From a virus, in the IMG/VR virus record IMGVR_UViG_3300036792_000284, positions 1 to 64,000 of that record: a stretch of DNA of 64,000 nucleotides, one strand, 5' to 3'. The translations under genes and the position numbers were made by a program. This document shows positions 24,713-32,565 of this stretch, piece after piece. Position 1 is the first letter of the stretch. Each line of letters begins with the position of its first letter. The notes beneath the pieces are model-generated. The model saw only the letters and a list, made by a program, of their open reading frames with translations, was not told the origin of the DNA and did no database searches.

Positions 24713-25318
24713 TTACGAGCGCAGGGAAACAGCGTGGTCGCCGGGGATGCGGCTCTGCAGGAGCTTGGCCAAATCACCTGGCTTTACGTACCCCTCCCAG
24801 CGCTTATCGGGGAACAATTCCACCCCGTTGAGCCGGTAGGCCGCGTCCACGTACTGGCTGCAGATCATGTGCCCGGTGCCCGCGATGAACGCACGCAGGC
24901 CCGGGGCGGGGACATGCAGGGCGTGCAGCACCAGCGCGCCGTAGTCGATGAACGCGTAGTCGATGTTCTGATGCGCCAGCGCCCAGTCGGTGATGTCCAC
25001 CCGCTGGGTGCCGGTCAGGTCGATCAGGCCGGAAGACCACAGTGAGCCCGGCAACTGGGCCGGCTGGCACGGGAGCGCGCGCTTGCCGGACCCGTTCGGG
25101 TAGGTGCTGACCGTGTAGCCGTACGGGCCGGCGTCGTCCGCCTGCCCCACGTAAATCTCGGTGTGGTCGTAGAACTGGAAGCGGTCGCCGTCCAGCCACT
25201 GGCCGACGGTGATGCCGACGCCGACCGGGCCGCTGATGGGCTTGCAGCAGAAGTCCCCGGGACGCGGCTGGGCCAGCACGACGGGGGCGGGCCAGTTGGC
25301 AGGTGAGGCGCGGTGCAC
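24713..25318 (-). CDS. YiiX/NlpC-P60-type cysteine hydrolase
   Basis: A 201-residue protein. PRPGDFCCKPISGPVG, YDHTEIYVGQ and MICSQYVDAAYRLNG give the pattern of permuted NlpC/P60 (YiiX-like) enzymes, in which the catalytic Cys lies in the C-terminal CSQ/CSE motif and the His in the central strand. Substrate may be peptidoglycan or lipid/amide; not clear. GTG start exactly 8 nt after the CGATT motif, which also contains the stop of the upstream gene. Confidence 0.6.
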   Translation of the reverse strand: MHRASPANWPAPVVLAQPRPGDFCCKPISGPVGVGITVGQWLDGDRFQFYDHTEIYVGQADDAGPYGYTVSTYPNGSGKRALPCQPAQLPGSLWSSGLIDLTGTQRVDITDWALAHQNIDYAFIDYGALVLHALHVPAPGLRAFIAGTGHMICSQYVDAAYRLNGVELFPDKRWEGYVKPGDLAKLLQSRIPGDHAVSLRS

Positions 25319-25331
25319 GCCCCCCTAATCG
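25319..25331 (-). promoter_or_regulatory. CGATT-N8-start element
   Basis: CCCGATTAG on the minus strand, GATT exactly 8 nt before the GTG at 25318. It overlaps the stop codon of the upstream gene. Confidence 0.5.
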
Positions 25332-25585
25332 GGCGCGGCGGCGTTCTTGTGCACCTTCAGCAGCCACTCCATGCCCTCGATGTGGCCGACGATCTCCCGG
25401 CAGGGACCGCCGCCTTCAGGGAAAAAGCGGTGCTCCCGGTGCCGTCGCAGCCGCTTGGACCGGCCGATGATGACGCTGCCCTCAGCATGCGGCACGCCCA
25501 GCCAGATGACGTACCAGACGGCGGGCCGCTCTTTGCCCTGCCGTTCGCGGTGAAGCTCCGGCGGGGCGAACCGCATACCAGGCAC
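25325..25585 (-). CDS. small hypothetical protein
   Basis: An 86-residue basic protein (MPGMRFAPPELHRE) with VWYVIWLGVPHAEG, EHRFFPEGG and a helical C-terminal end. No motif recognised. Stop codon lies inside the CGATT element of the next gene. Confidence 0.55.
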   Translation of the reverse strand: MPGMRFAPPELHRERQGKERPAVWYVIWLGVPHAEGSVIIGRSKRLRRHREHRFFPEGGGPCREIVGHIEGMEWLLKVHKNAAAPD

Positions 25586-25594
25586 TGAGGCTCC

Positions 25595-26071
25595 CTACCC
25601 GCTGAACCGGGCGGAGTACGACCGGCGGCCGGGCTCTTCGGCCGCGCGCGGGCCGGCGGTCCGCAGCAGCGCCCGCACCTGCGGCATGCTGCGGCGGAAC
25701 CGCTCGCGCCGCAGCACGCGGCGCCCGTGGGGCAGCTCCATCGGAATCGAGTGCCATCCTCTCGGGTACAGGAGCCAGGTCCGCAGGTCGCCGTCCAGGC
25801 CGCCGTCCGGCTGGGTCTCGATGATCCGCCGCGTCGTGCACCGGGGGCACAGGTCGACCAGGAGGTAGCGCCCGCCCTCCGTCGTCTCGGCGTAAACAGT
25901 GGGCGGCACCGGCGCGCCGATCTCCCAGTCATCTAGCGCGAACTGGTGCCGGCCCGCCCGGCACACCACCTGGTCGTTGGGGATCTGGTCAAGCTCCCCC
26001 TGCAGCTCCTGCGCGTCCGACCGGCTCAAGCTCTTTGAGACCAGCCGCAGGCCACGCCTCTTTTCGTTCAT
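25595..26071 (-). CDS. hypothetical protein with a CxxC site
   Basis: A 158-residue protein. VVCRAGRHQFALDDW and LVDLCPRCTTRR look like a two-part zinc ribbon; the C-terminal third is Arg-rich. Small zinc-ribbon proteins are frequent in actinophages; role unknown. Confidence 0.55.
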   Translation of the reverse strand: MNEKRRGLRLVSKSLSRSDAQELQGELDQIPNDQVVCRAGRHQFALDDWEIGAPVPPTVYAETTEGGRYLLVDLCPRCTTRRIIETQPDGGLDGDLRTWLLYPRGWHSIPMELPHGRRVLRRERFRRSMPQVRALLRTAGPRAAEEPGRRSYSARFSG

Positions 26072-26102
26072 TAAAAACCCACCTCCGGAGGCGAGGCTAC
26101 AT

Positions 26103-26372
26103 CTATATCACCGCGCCGTCAGTCAGTGTCTCCACGAGCGTCCCCGCCAGGTCGAAGCGGTGCAGCACCCTTTTCACGCTGACTCCGCGCTTACGCAGGC
26201 GGGTGCGGCAGTCCTCGCACGCCAGCTCGATCAGGTTGTCCGGGTAGACGTAGCTGGGGATCTCGCCGGACAGCCGCAGCTTCAGCAGCAGCTTGCCCGG
26301 GATGCAGTGGCCGCTTGGCAGCTCCGTCGGGACCGGGCAGCGGACCTCGACCTCTTCCACCACCGCGGTCAC
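26103..26372 (-). CDS. small zinc-binding-type protein
   Basis: An 89-residue protein whose GTG overlaps the upstream stop as GTGA. It has RCPVP, HCIPGKLLLKLRL and ACEDCRTRLRKRG, enough Cys/His for one zinc site. Function unknown. Confidence 0.55.
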   Translation of the reverse strand: MTAVVEEVEVRCPVPTELPSGHCIPGKLLLKLRLSGEIPSYVYPDNLIELACEDCRTRLRKRGVSVKRVLHRFDLAGTLVETLTDGAVI

Positions 26373-26536
26373 CGCTCCTCTGTCCAGATCCGGACGCCGG
26401 CCAGCGGGATATGACGGTTCGGCGTGCCGGTGTCGTTCGGTGACCACAGGCGCAGCTCCCCGTCCCGGATCTCCCACCGCTGGGTCCGGTAGGTCTCCTG
26501 CTTCCCGTCCATCCAGGTGACGATGACCGTGCTCAC
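26369..26536 (-). CDS. small beta-rich hypothetical protein
   Basis: A 55-residue product (VSTVIVTWMDGKQETYR start, VRIWTEER end) linked by GTGA overlaps to both the glycosyltransferase upstream and the zinc protein downstream. Its alternating polar/hydrophobic strands suggest a small beta protein. Confidence 0.6.
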   Translation of the reverse strand: MSTVIVTWMDGKQETYRTQRWEIRDGELRLWSPNDTGTPNRHIPLAGVRIWTEER

Positions 26537-27744
26537 GGGCGCAGCAGGGCCCCGGGCCCCGGCTCGGGCTCGCGCCGGCAGGCGAACGCCTGCGCGGCCA
26601 CCTCCGGCCCCGGCCCGGTCACCTGGTCGCCGATGCGGCGGAACAGGCTCTCCACCACCACCGGCCAGTCGCACATCTTGGGAATGGTCTGGGCGGCCAG
26701 CTCGGCCTTCTGCCGGGCCTCGCCGCGGTGGGTGTAGATGTGCCAGATGACGTCCTTCAGGTGCTCCACCGACACCCGGGCGTCGTGCGCGGCCCATGGC
26801 TTGTCCTCGAATGTCGGGGTCAGGGTGTAATCCAGCGGGTAGGCGTAGTCCCCGTTCATCCACATGGTGTGGCCGCCGAAGTTGGTGCCGGCCACCACCC
26901 CGCCGGTGGTCATGAACTCCAGGGCCGGCAGGTTCTTGCCCTCGCCCCGGCTGGGCGCCAGCAGGCAGTGCGCGGAGGCGTAGAAGTCGTCCAGTGTCGG
27001 CTTGTCGAACGCCTCCACGAACACCCGGATCTTCTGCGGCTTGAACGGCTCGTTCAGCTCGGGGAACAGCTTGCCGGGGGCGCTGGTGTGCAGCGCGAGG
27101 GTGGCGCCCTCGAACTCGGCGCCCTTCTCGAACTTCAGCTCGTTGAATGCCTGGATCGCCGTCCAGGGCTGCTTGCGGTCGTTGAGGGCGCCGTGCATGA
27201 TGAACCCGAAGCGGTCGCCGAACCAGTCGCGCTCGGTGCGCTTCCACTCGCTCGCGTCGTAGCCGCCCTGCAGGATGCCGCGGTGCACCTTCGCCGGGAT
27301 GTACGGCTCCAGCGCGTCCAGCGACACCGGGTCGTAGCCCAGCACCAGGTCGAACCAGCGCAGCGTGTTCCGCAGCTTGGACCGCTGGTCACAGTGCGGC
27401 ACCAGGCCGGACACGCCCTTGCCGTCCTTGCCCGGCCCGCCGGCGAACTCCCACATGGTCCAGGCCACCGCCACCCGGCTGCACTGCCGGGCCTCCGGCG
27501 TGATGCCCAGGTGACTCGGGTCCCAGTGGTTGACCAGCAGGTCGAACGGGGCGCGCAGCTCCTTGGCGAACAGCGGCAGCATGTCCCGCGGGATAGGCAC
27601 GTCCAGCCAGAGCGGCTGCAGGTAGACGTCGCAGCCCCACTGGTGCAGCGCGCGGGCCAGCCCGAAACCGTCATTGCCGTAGCCGCTGAACTTGCTAAAT
27701 GGGGACTTGATCAGGACCCGGAGAGGGTGATCCGACGACGGCAT
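26533..27744 (-). CDS. GT4-type (GT-B fold) glycosyltransferase
   Basis: A 403-residue protein with an N-terminal Rossmann-like half (LRVLIKSPFSKFSGYGN) and a C-terminal donor-binding half carrying GFIMHGALNDRKQPWTAIQAF and the APSRGEGKNLPALEFMTTG motif, the E-x7-E region of GT4 enzymes. Donor and acceptor unknown. Placed inside the tail/lysis region; could glycosylate virion proteins or host surface polymers. Its first 50 bases overlap the end of the endonuclease gene upstream. Confidence 0.75.
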   Translation of the reverse strand: MPSSDHPLRVLIKSPFSKFSGYGNDGFGLARALHQWGCDVYLQPLWLDVPIPRDMLPLFAKELRAPFDLLVNHWDPSHLGITPEARQCSRVAVAWTMWEFAGGPGKDGKGVSGLVPHCDQRSKLRNTLRWFDLVLGYDPVSLDALEPYIPAKVHRGILQGGYDASEWKRTERDWFGDRFGFIMHGALNDRKQPWTAIQAFNELKFEKGAEFEGATLALHTSAPGKLFPELNEPFKPQKIRVFVEAFDKPTLDDFYASAHCLLAPSRGEGKNLPALEFMTTGGVVAGTNFGGHTMWMNGDYAYPLDYTLTPTFEDKPWAAHDARVSVEHLKDVIWHIYTHRGEARQKAELAAQTIPKMCDWPVVVESLFRRIGDQVTGPGPEVAAQAFACRREPEPGPGALLRP

Positions 27745-28291
27745 TGCTCAGCCCTCCCAGGTAGGAGAGGACTTCAGATGCGAACTGCTCGAACCAGCCG
27801 AGCGAGCCGTTGCACTTCGTGCAGAGGAGCCCTCGTACGCACTTACCGCACGAGGAATCGCCTGGGCAGCACCGCCGGTCGTGGTCCACGGCGAAGCGGG
27901 CCGTCCGCGAGTTAGCCGCCTCCTCGGGAGTCCGACGGCAGATTTTGCACCGGCCGTCCTGCTCAGCCAGCATCTGCCAGTAATCAGCGGGAGTGATGTG
28001 GAACTTTCGGCGTAGCCCGTTCTCCCAGTGCAACTGATTGTCCTGCGCCAGCCGGTCAGCATCCCAGGAATCGCGCAGGTCCTTGGCGTAGCCACGTCGG
28101 CAGACCTTGCAGGGAGACATGAGCGAGCCGCTGGACTTGCGGTAAAACTCGTCGCGCGAGCGCTCTTCCTGGCACTGGTAACACACCAGCGTGGCCGGGG
28201 TGCAATCAGGCCGGCAGTACCTCTGTGCCGGACCCTGGGGGGTGAAGCTGGTACCGCATCCCCCGCAGTCACGGTCTGGCCATCGGCCCAC
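27695..28291 (-). CDS. endonuclease VII-type HNH homing endonuclease
   Basis: A 198-residue protein with an N-terminal zinc ribbon (CGGCGTSF ... YCRPDC), a second Cys pair (CYQCQEERSRDEFY ... CKVCRRGYAKDL) and a C-terminal endonuclease-VII-like HNH (DGRCKICRRTP, FAVDHDRRC, VRGLLCTKCN, GWF). It is free-standing, has its own promoter-like sequence and GGAGGT plus GTG start, and separates tail-terminator and glycosyltransferase genes: a typical mobile homing gene in a structural operon. Confidence 0.8.
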   Translation of the reverse strand: MGRWPDRDCGGCGTSFTPQGPAQRYCRPDCTPATLVCYQCQEERSRDEFYRKSSGSLMSPCKVCRRGYAKDLRDSWDADRLAQDNQLHWENGLRRKFHITPADYWQMLAEQDGRCKICRRTPEEAANSRTARFAVDHDRRCCPGDSSCGKCVRGLLCTKCNGSLGWFEQFASEVLSYLGGLSNAVVGSPSPGPDQVPI

Positions 28292-28322
28292 GTAACACCT
28301 CCATCAGCACTGTTGCTGATGT

Positions 28323-28350
28323 AAGGATAACGGATAGACAGTTTTCCGTT
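28323..28350 (-). promoter_or_regulatory. promoter-like sequence of the endonuclease VII-type gene
   Basis: On the minus strand TATCCGTTATCCTT includes a -10-like TTATCCT. The block TATCCGTTATNCTT is shared with the promoter of the other HNH module at 46575, suggesting the two mobile genes carry related promoters. Confidence 0.45.
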
Positions 28351-28454
28351 TAGCGGCTGGTCAGACTGCACCAGCACCACCCCCTGCAGGCTCCCGTGGA
28401 CTCAGGCAGTTCTCACACTGGGCAGGGCAGCGCTGATGACGCGCCCGCAGGTAA

Positions 28455-28982
28455 CTATTCGGTCGCATCCGACCAGCCGCTGTATTCGACCCCGTAATAG
28501 GCGGTGCCGCGCAGCAGCCAGTCACCGTCGGTCACCGGCAGGAACGGGCCGATGTCGGTCAGCAGCTGGCAGCCGATGGTGACCATGTCGCCCCAGAGCA
28601 CCGCGTCCGGGTCGGTGCGCTGCAGCCGGAACTGGACCGCGTTGAACACGGCCAGCCCGCGGTTGGCGGTGATGGAGGACGTCTCGGTGACGTTGGCCTG
28701 GGCGTCGCGCGCCGGGTCCACCCAGACGTCCACGCGCAGCCTGCGGAACCGGGCGGTAGCCAGCGGCGCCGGCGCCTCCCAGCCGCCGAAGTCGGAGAAC
28801 ACCAGCGCCGCGGCCGACGTGCCCTCCATGACCTTGAGCACGCCCTGGCTGTTGTCGGAGAACAGCCAGGGCCGGCCGGCGAAGCTGGGCCTGGGGTCAG
28901 AGCCGGGGTACGAGCCGAGCAGCGAGGTGACGTCGCTGAAGCCGGCCAGGTACTTTACGGCTCCACTGGCGACGTCGTCCAT
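28455..28982 (-). CDS. tail terminator / tail completion protein
   Basis: A 175-residue protein (MDDVASGAVKYLAGFSDV) with FRRLRVDVWVDPARD and a C-terminal GTAYYGVEYSGWSDA strand. Position last in the neck gene series, before the tail genes (interrupted by inserts), matches gpU-like terminators. ATG exactly 8 nt after the CGATT motif. Confidence 0.6.
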   Translation of the reverse strand: MDDVASGAVKYLAGFSDVTSLLGSYPGSDPRPSFAGRPWLFSDNSQGVLKVMEGTSAAALVFSDFGGWEAPAPLATARFRRLRVDVWVDPARDAQANVTETSSITANRGLAVFNAVQFRLQRTDPDAVLWGDMVTIGCQLLTDIGPFLPVTDGDWLLRGTAYYGVEYSGWSDATE

Positions 28983-28996
28983 GCACGGCTAATCGC
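28983..28996 (-). promoter_or_regulatory. CGATT-N8-start element
   Basis: GGCGATTAG on the minus strand, GATT exactly 8 nt before the ATG at 28982; there is no Shine-Dalgarno in the gap. Overlaps the upstream stop codon. Confidence 0.5.
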
Positions 28997-29414
28997 CGCC
29001 GCTCTTCCAGGGCAGCCCGCCGTCCGGGGCCACGCCGCCCTTGTAGTCAGTCACCCAGTTCCAGAACGCCTGCCGGACGCCCTTCTCGAACTCGTGCCCG
29101 CCGGGGTCGAAGAAGTAGTGGCGGCCGGGCTCGGGGTGGTACTTGGTCGGCGCGTCGCCGCGGGCCAGCTCGAAGATGCCGGGGTAGCGCGCGTAGTCGA
29201 TCTCGCCCGACCAGGTGAACTTGTCGAAGTCCGACCGCGGGTGCCCGGATTCCTTCAAAAAGCCGGTGATGACGTGCACCCGCGCCTCGGTGATGGCGTA
29301 GCCCAGCAGCAGGGCCGCCTCCATGTCGGCGATGGTGCGGCTGTCCGGGCCGCGGGCGAGGCGGTCCAGCTCCTCGCCGGCGCCGTTCAGGTAGACAACG
29401 AAGTACTCAGCCAT
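28989..29414 (-). CDS. neck/minor tail component (HK97 gp10-like position)
   Basis: A 141-residue protein (MAEYFVVYLNGAGEELDR) with ITGFLKESGHPRSDF and HYFFDPGGHEFEKGVRQAFWNW. Small proteins at this position usually belong to the gp10/tail-completion group. Start overlaps the previous stop as TAATG. Confidence 0.55.
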   Translation of the reverse strand: MAEYFVVYLNGAGEELDRLARGPDSRTIADMEAALLLGYAITEARVHVITGFLKESGHPRSDFDKFTWSGEIDYARYPGIFELARGDAPTKYHPEPGRHYFFDPGGHEFEKGVRQAFWNWVTDYKGGVAPDGGLPWKSGGD

Positions 29415-29653
29415 TAGGTGCTGCCTCGCACGACCGTGGTGCCGGTCGCCTCCAGCACGCGCAGCTCCGCCTCCCAGACATTCTGCTGACCCAGCCAGTA
29501 GCCGTTGACTATCGCGACGGTACCGTGGTGCAGCCCGAGAAGGTGTTCAGGCCCCGAGGCGTACCGCCACTGTGTGCGCTGCAGGCCCTGCCGACGGGCC
29601 CACAACTCAGCCTCGCGGAACCGCGGGGCGGCGACCAGGACAGGCCCGTTCAC
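29414..29653 (-). CDS. small hypothetical neck-region protein
   Basis: A 79-residue product (GTG start; VLVAAPRFREAELWARR) with a HGTVAIVNGYWLG strand. GTGA and TAATG overlaps tie it to both neighbours. Function unknown. Confidence 0.55.
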   Translation of the reverse strand: MNGPVLVAAPRFREAELWARRQGLQRTQWRYASGPEHLLGLHHGTVAIVNGYWLGQQNVWEAELRVLEATGTTVVRGST

Positions 29654-30147
29654 GGTGCCGTCCCGGGGAACGGCTGCGGCGAGCCCGGCTTCAGCATCTG
29701 GCTGACCTCCACCACCTGTACTTCGACGTGGTGCGCGCCGGTCAGGTCCTGCGCCACGTCGGGAATCAGGCGGATCTCGAACGTCCCGAAGATCGGGCCG
29801 GCCACGGCCTGCAGGCGGTCGCCCGCGACCACCAGCGGCACCCCGTTCACGTCGGTCGCCAGGTCAAAGAAGCAGACCCCCGCCCGGTCCGGTGCCCGCC
29901 CGGCCACGATGGGGGCGGGCTGGTCCTTGCCCGGCCGCAGGAACGTCAGGTCCAGGCGGCACTTCAGCAGGCCCGGCTGGTTGAAGATCGGGTCCACGAT
30001 GGTGGCCACCGGGTCCCAGGAGAACGTCATGCCGCCGCCCGCGCCGAGCGTGGGGTCGAGGCGGAGCACCTGGCAGGTGGAGGTGTAGAACATCCGCAGG
30101 CCGCCCTGGCCCGGGGCGAACGGGACGTAAGGCTGCGGGGTCGTCAC
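29650..30147 (-). CDS. head closure / neck protein
   Basis: A 165-residue beta-rich protein (GTG start; PQPYVPFAPGQGGLRMF) with LKCRLDLTFLRPGKD and FGTFEIRLIPDVAQDL. Size and place between connector and tail completion genes fit head-closure proteins. No enzymatic motif. Confidence 0.55.
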   Translation of the reverse strand: MTTPQPYVPFAPGQGGLRMFYTSTCQVLRLDPTLGAGGGMTFSWDPVATIVDPIFNQPGLLKCRLDLTFLRPGKDQPAPIVAGRAPDRAGVCFFDLATDVNGVPLVVAGDRLQAVAGPIFGTFEIRLIPDVAQDLTGAHHVEVQVVEVSQMLKPGSPQPFPGTAP

Positions 30148-30150
30148 GTC

Positions 30151-30456
30151 CTAGTGATCGGAGGACGGGTCCTCAGTCCGGAACAGGGTCTTCACGGTGA
30201 GCACCGGGTCAGCGGTCAGCTTGTCCCGCACGAGCGTAACCTCCAGGACCAGCTTCCTGGTCTCGAAGACCGAAGGTGCCAGGGATATGTCGCGAAGACC
30301 CTGCACCTCGACGTCAGGCCCGAGGGCAAGCGGGAAAGACGCCTCGGCGTACAGGTCCTCGCCGTCAACCAGCACGGTGTAGCCGTCCGGGTACTGCATC
30401 ACCAGTGACAGCTTGGCGACCTTCTGCTTCACGCCAGGCGGCAGCGGGTCCCTCAC
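30151..30456 (-). CDS. small beta-rich neck-region protein
   Basis: A 101-residue product whose GTG overlaps the upstream stop (GTGA). Contains KVAKLSLVMQYPDGYTVLVDGEDLY and FETRKLVLEVTLVR-like strands. Unknown; probably structural from context. Confidence 0.55.
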   Translation of the reverse strand: MRDPLPPGVKQKVAKLSLVMQYPDGYTVLVDGEDLYAEASFPLALGPDVEVQGLRDISLAPSVFETRKLVLEVTLVRDKLTADPVLTVKTLFRTEDPSSDH

Positions 30457-30590
30457 CAGTTCACCCGGCCGTAGAACAGCAGGTCGCCGAGGATGAACAG
30501 CGCGGAGAAGACGCCTGCCGCAGCAGCCATGAACAGCAGGTCGCGGCCCAGTCTCCACAGCAGGCCGTGCTCTGTGGCTCCTCGGTACAT
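30453..30590 (-). CDS. 45-residue membrane protein
   Basis: MYRGATEHGLLWRL followed by a hydrophobic span (LLFMAAAAGVFSALFIL) and a YGRVNW end. ATG overlaps the upstream stop as TGATG and its own stop overlaps the next GTG. A membrane peptide embedded in the neck operon, role unknown. Confidence 0.6.
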   Translation of the reverse strand: MYRGATEHGLLWRLGRDLLFMAAAAGVFSALFILGDLLFYGRVNW

Positions 30591-30739
30591 CACATCACCT
30601 GCCATCCGTAGCCGTGGAGGAAATTCCACACCTTGCCGTGCACGCCCTCAGGGAAATACCAGTCGGTAGCCCAGCCTGAGGGGGCCAGGAAGCACCACCA
30701 GTCCCGTACGGTCAGGTGCTCGCGAACCGATCTGCTCAT
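30590..30739 (-). CDS. 49-residue Trp-rich protein
   Basis: MSRSVREHLTVRDWW start, six tryptophans in total, ending GYGWQVM. ATGA overlap with the upstream SLOG gene. No family recognised. Confidence 0.6.
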   Translation of the reverse strand: MSRSVREHLTVRDWWCFLAPSGWATDWYFPEGVHGKVWNFLHGYGWQVM

Positions 30740-31182
30740 ATCGCCAGGATCGGCGTGAACCTTTTGACCGGAATGCCGCAGGACTCAGCATAGCGAGCGC
30801 AGTGCCCGGTGCCGTGCGTAACGTGAAACGGCCACCCCGGGTTCGGGGCCTTGCCCCGGCAGGCCTCGCGCTCGCACGGCAGCCCGAAAGCCAGGCAGCC
30901 CCACGCGCCGAGGCGGACCATCATCTCATTGCGGCGGATGCCTGCCGTGCTGTCGTACGTCCCGCGGGGGTACCAGTCAGCCGGGTGCCGCTCGATGTCG
31001 CCGCCCAGGTACTCGGTCCAGAAGGTCTCGCACATCAGGTCGGCGCCGCGCGGGCACCCGCCGGAGACCAGCAGTATGTCTGGGTCGAAATCCCACAGCG
31101 CTTTCAACGGACGGCGGACAGCCTCCCAGTCGTCCCAGTCCTGTGAGCCGGTGACCAGCAGCCGGCGGCGTGGTTCTGTCAT
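30736..31182 (-). CDS. SLOG-superfamily (DUF2493/YspA-like) nucleotide-binding protein
   Basis: A 148-residue protein with the Rossmann-like opening RRLLVTGSQDWDDW, LLVSGGCPRGADLMCETF (the phosphate-binding GG-x-G-A loop of SLOG domains) and RNEMMVR. Such proteins bind nucleotides or NAD/ADP-ribose derivatives, often in phage and defence contexts. It is unusual inside a neck operon, to which it is joined by ATGA overlaps at both ends. Confidence 0.75.
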   Translation of the reverse strand: MTEPRRRLLVTGSQDWDDWEAVRRPLKALWDFDPDILLVSGGCPRGADLMCETFWTEYLGGDIERHPADWYPRGTYDSTAGIRRNEMMVRLGAWGCLAFGLPCEREACRGKAPNPGWPFHVTHGTGHCARYAESCGIPVKRFTPILAI

Positions 31183-31727
31183 GCTCCTGCGGCCTGTGCG
31201 TCGTCTGCAGCATCGGCGGCTACTTCCGCCGTGTGCAGGTCAAAGCAGCCCTGGCACAGCTGAACCGGGTCACACGTCTTGCATATCTCGCCCGACCAGC
31301 GCGGTGCCGGGCGCTTATTGCAGCGGTCGCATATGCCGTCGAACTCGCGCTGAGCCTGCTCCACCATGTCGGCGAACTGGCGGGCCGCGTTGACGATGGC
31401 CTTGACGTCGTCGGGGCGGTCGAGGCGGAACTTGAGCACGCCCATGAAGCCGGTGGCGAAGACGGCCGGGCCGTCCTGGCTGTAAGAGGCGACCGCGTCG
31501 GCCCCGTTCCACCGTGACCGCCACTCCAGGTTCGCGAACTGGAGGCCGGGCTCTTTCGGGGCCACTGCCCGCAGAGCGCTGGCCAGCCCCTCGTTGCCCG
31601 GCAGTTCCACAACCTGGCCGAAAGCCCGCCAGAAGGCTTCCTTGGCAGTGCGCCGTTCTTGAATGGTCACCCGCTCAGGCTTCCCGCCTGAGATGGCGCT
31701 AGCCAGTTCCTTGTAGATATCAGCCAT
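31179..31727 (-). CDS. hypothetical protein with C-terminal zinc cluster
   Basis: A 182-residue protein. The N-terminal two thirds are alpha/beta without known motif (FWRAFGQVVELPG, SYSQDGPAVFATGF); the C-terminal end has CDRCNKRPAPRW, CKTCDPVQLCQGC, a double zinc ribbon. Overlaps the SLOG gene by ATGA. Confidence 0.55.
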   Translation of the reverse strand: MADIYKELASAISGGKPERVTIQERRTAKEAFWRAFGQVVELPGNEGLASALRAVAPKEPGLQFANLEWRSRWNGADAVASYSQDGPAVFATGFMGVLKFRLDRPDDVKAIVNAARQFADMVEQAQREFDGICDRCNKRPAPRWSGEICKTCDPVQLCQGCFDLHTAEVAADAADDAQAAGA

Positions 31728-31741
31728 GCTGACTGCTACGT

Positions 31742-32320
31742 CTAACCAGGGTCAGCTGGGAAGCTCTCGGCACTGATCGAGAACATGTTCGTGTCGAACT
31801 GGTCGTGGTCGGCCGGGCCGACCAGCTCCGTGCGCTGCGTGTGCTCGTCGAAGTGAATCCAGACCTCGTCGCTGCGGGCGCGCTTTTCAAAGCCGGTGAT
31901 CTGGCCGAAGAAGACGCCGGCCAGCGCCTGGCGCTTGGCGAGCCGCCGGACGGCCAGGTCGAACAGTTGGATGCCCGTCTGCTCCGCCTTGACCTCGATG
32001 GCCTGGGCGTTGCGGGCGATCTCCTGGTCCGGCTTGGCGTAGGAATAGGACCCGATCGACTCGCTTTCCAGCGGGTTGGCGAGCACCTGCTGGTAGGGGA
32101 AGCGCAGGTAGATGTAGTCGCCCATGGCCATGATGCCCATATTGGCCAGCAGCTGGAAGTCGGGTGCCATCCCGGCGTAGTCGTCAGCGCTCAGTTCGGC
32201 CATGACGGTGAACATCAGGGCGGCCTGCAGCAGCGCGGAGTTGACGTAGCTGGTGTAGCTGGCCAGCGGCCGGCCGGAGAAGTCGGCCAGCTCCGCCGCA
32301 GTCGGTACCGGCCAGGTCAC
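31742..32320 (-). CDS. head-tail connector-type protein
   Basis: A 192-residue product starting VVTWPVPTAAELADFSG; the helical region with SYTSYVNSALLQAALMF and YIYLRFPYQQVLANP resembles gp6/gp15-like adaptor proteins at this position. GTG start within a GTGA overlap. Assignment mainly by position. Confidence 0.55.
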   Translation of the reverse strand: MTWPVPTAAELADFSGRPLASYTSYVNSALLQAALMFTVMAELSADDYAGMAPDFQLLANMGIMAMGDYIYLRFPYQQVLANPLESESIGSYSYAKPDQEIARNAQAIEVKAEQTGIQLFDLAVRRLAKRQALAGVFFGQITGFEKRARSDEVWIHFDEHTQRTELVGPADHDQFDTNMFSISAESFPADPG

Positions 32321-32565
32321 GACGGGCTCCGCAGCCCGGTCAGCAGCATCCGGAACTCGGGCAGGTGAGCTTTCCGGACAGCGGCGTACGCGTCTGCGCC
32401 GGCCTTGTGGCTGGTCGCCCCGGCCTGGCGTGCGTCCGCGTACGCCTGACGGCGCTCGTCCGGGTACCGCTGCGCCAGCATGGTCTGCGCCTTTACGTAG
32501 GCCCGCATGGCGGCCTGGCGCCGTTCCCTGTTCTCGGCGTACCACGCCATCGACCGGGCGCTCAC
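32317..32565 (-). CDS. small basic helical protein
   Basis: An 82-residue product (VSARSMAWYAENRERRQ) rich in Arg/Ala/Tyr with repeated AY-AxR spacing, likely one long helix. Coupled by GTGA at both ends. Function unknown. Confidence 0.55.
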   Translation of the reverse strand: MSARSMAWYAENRERRQAAMRAYVKAQTMLAQRYPDERRQAYADARQAGATSHKAGADAYAAVRKAHLPEFRMLLTGLRSPS

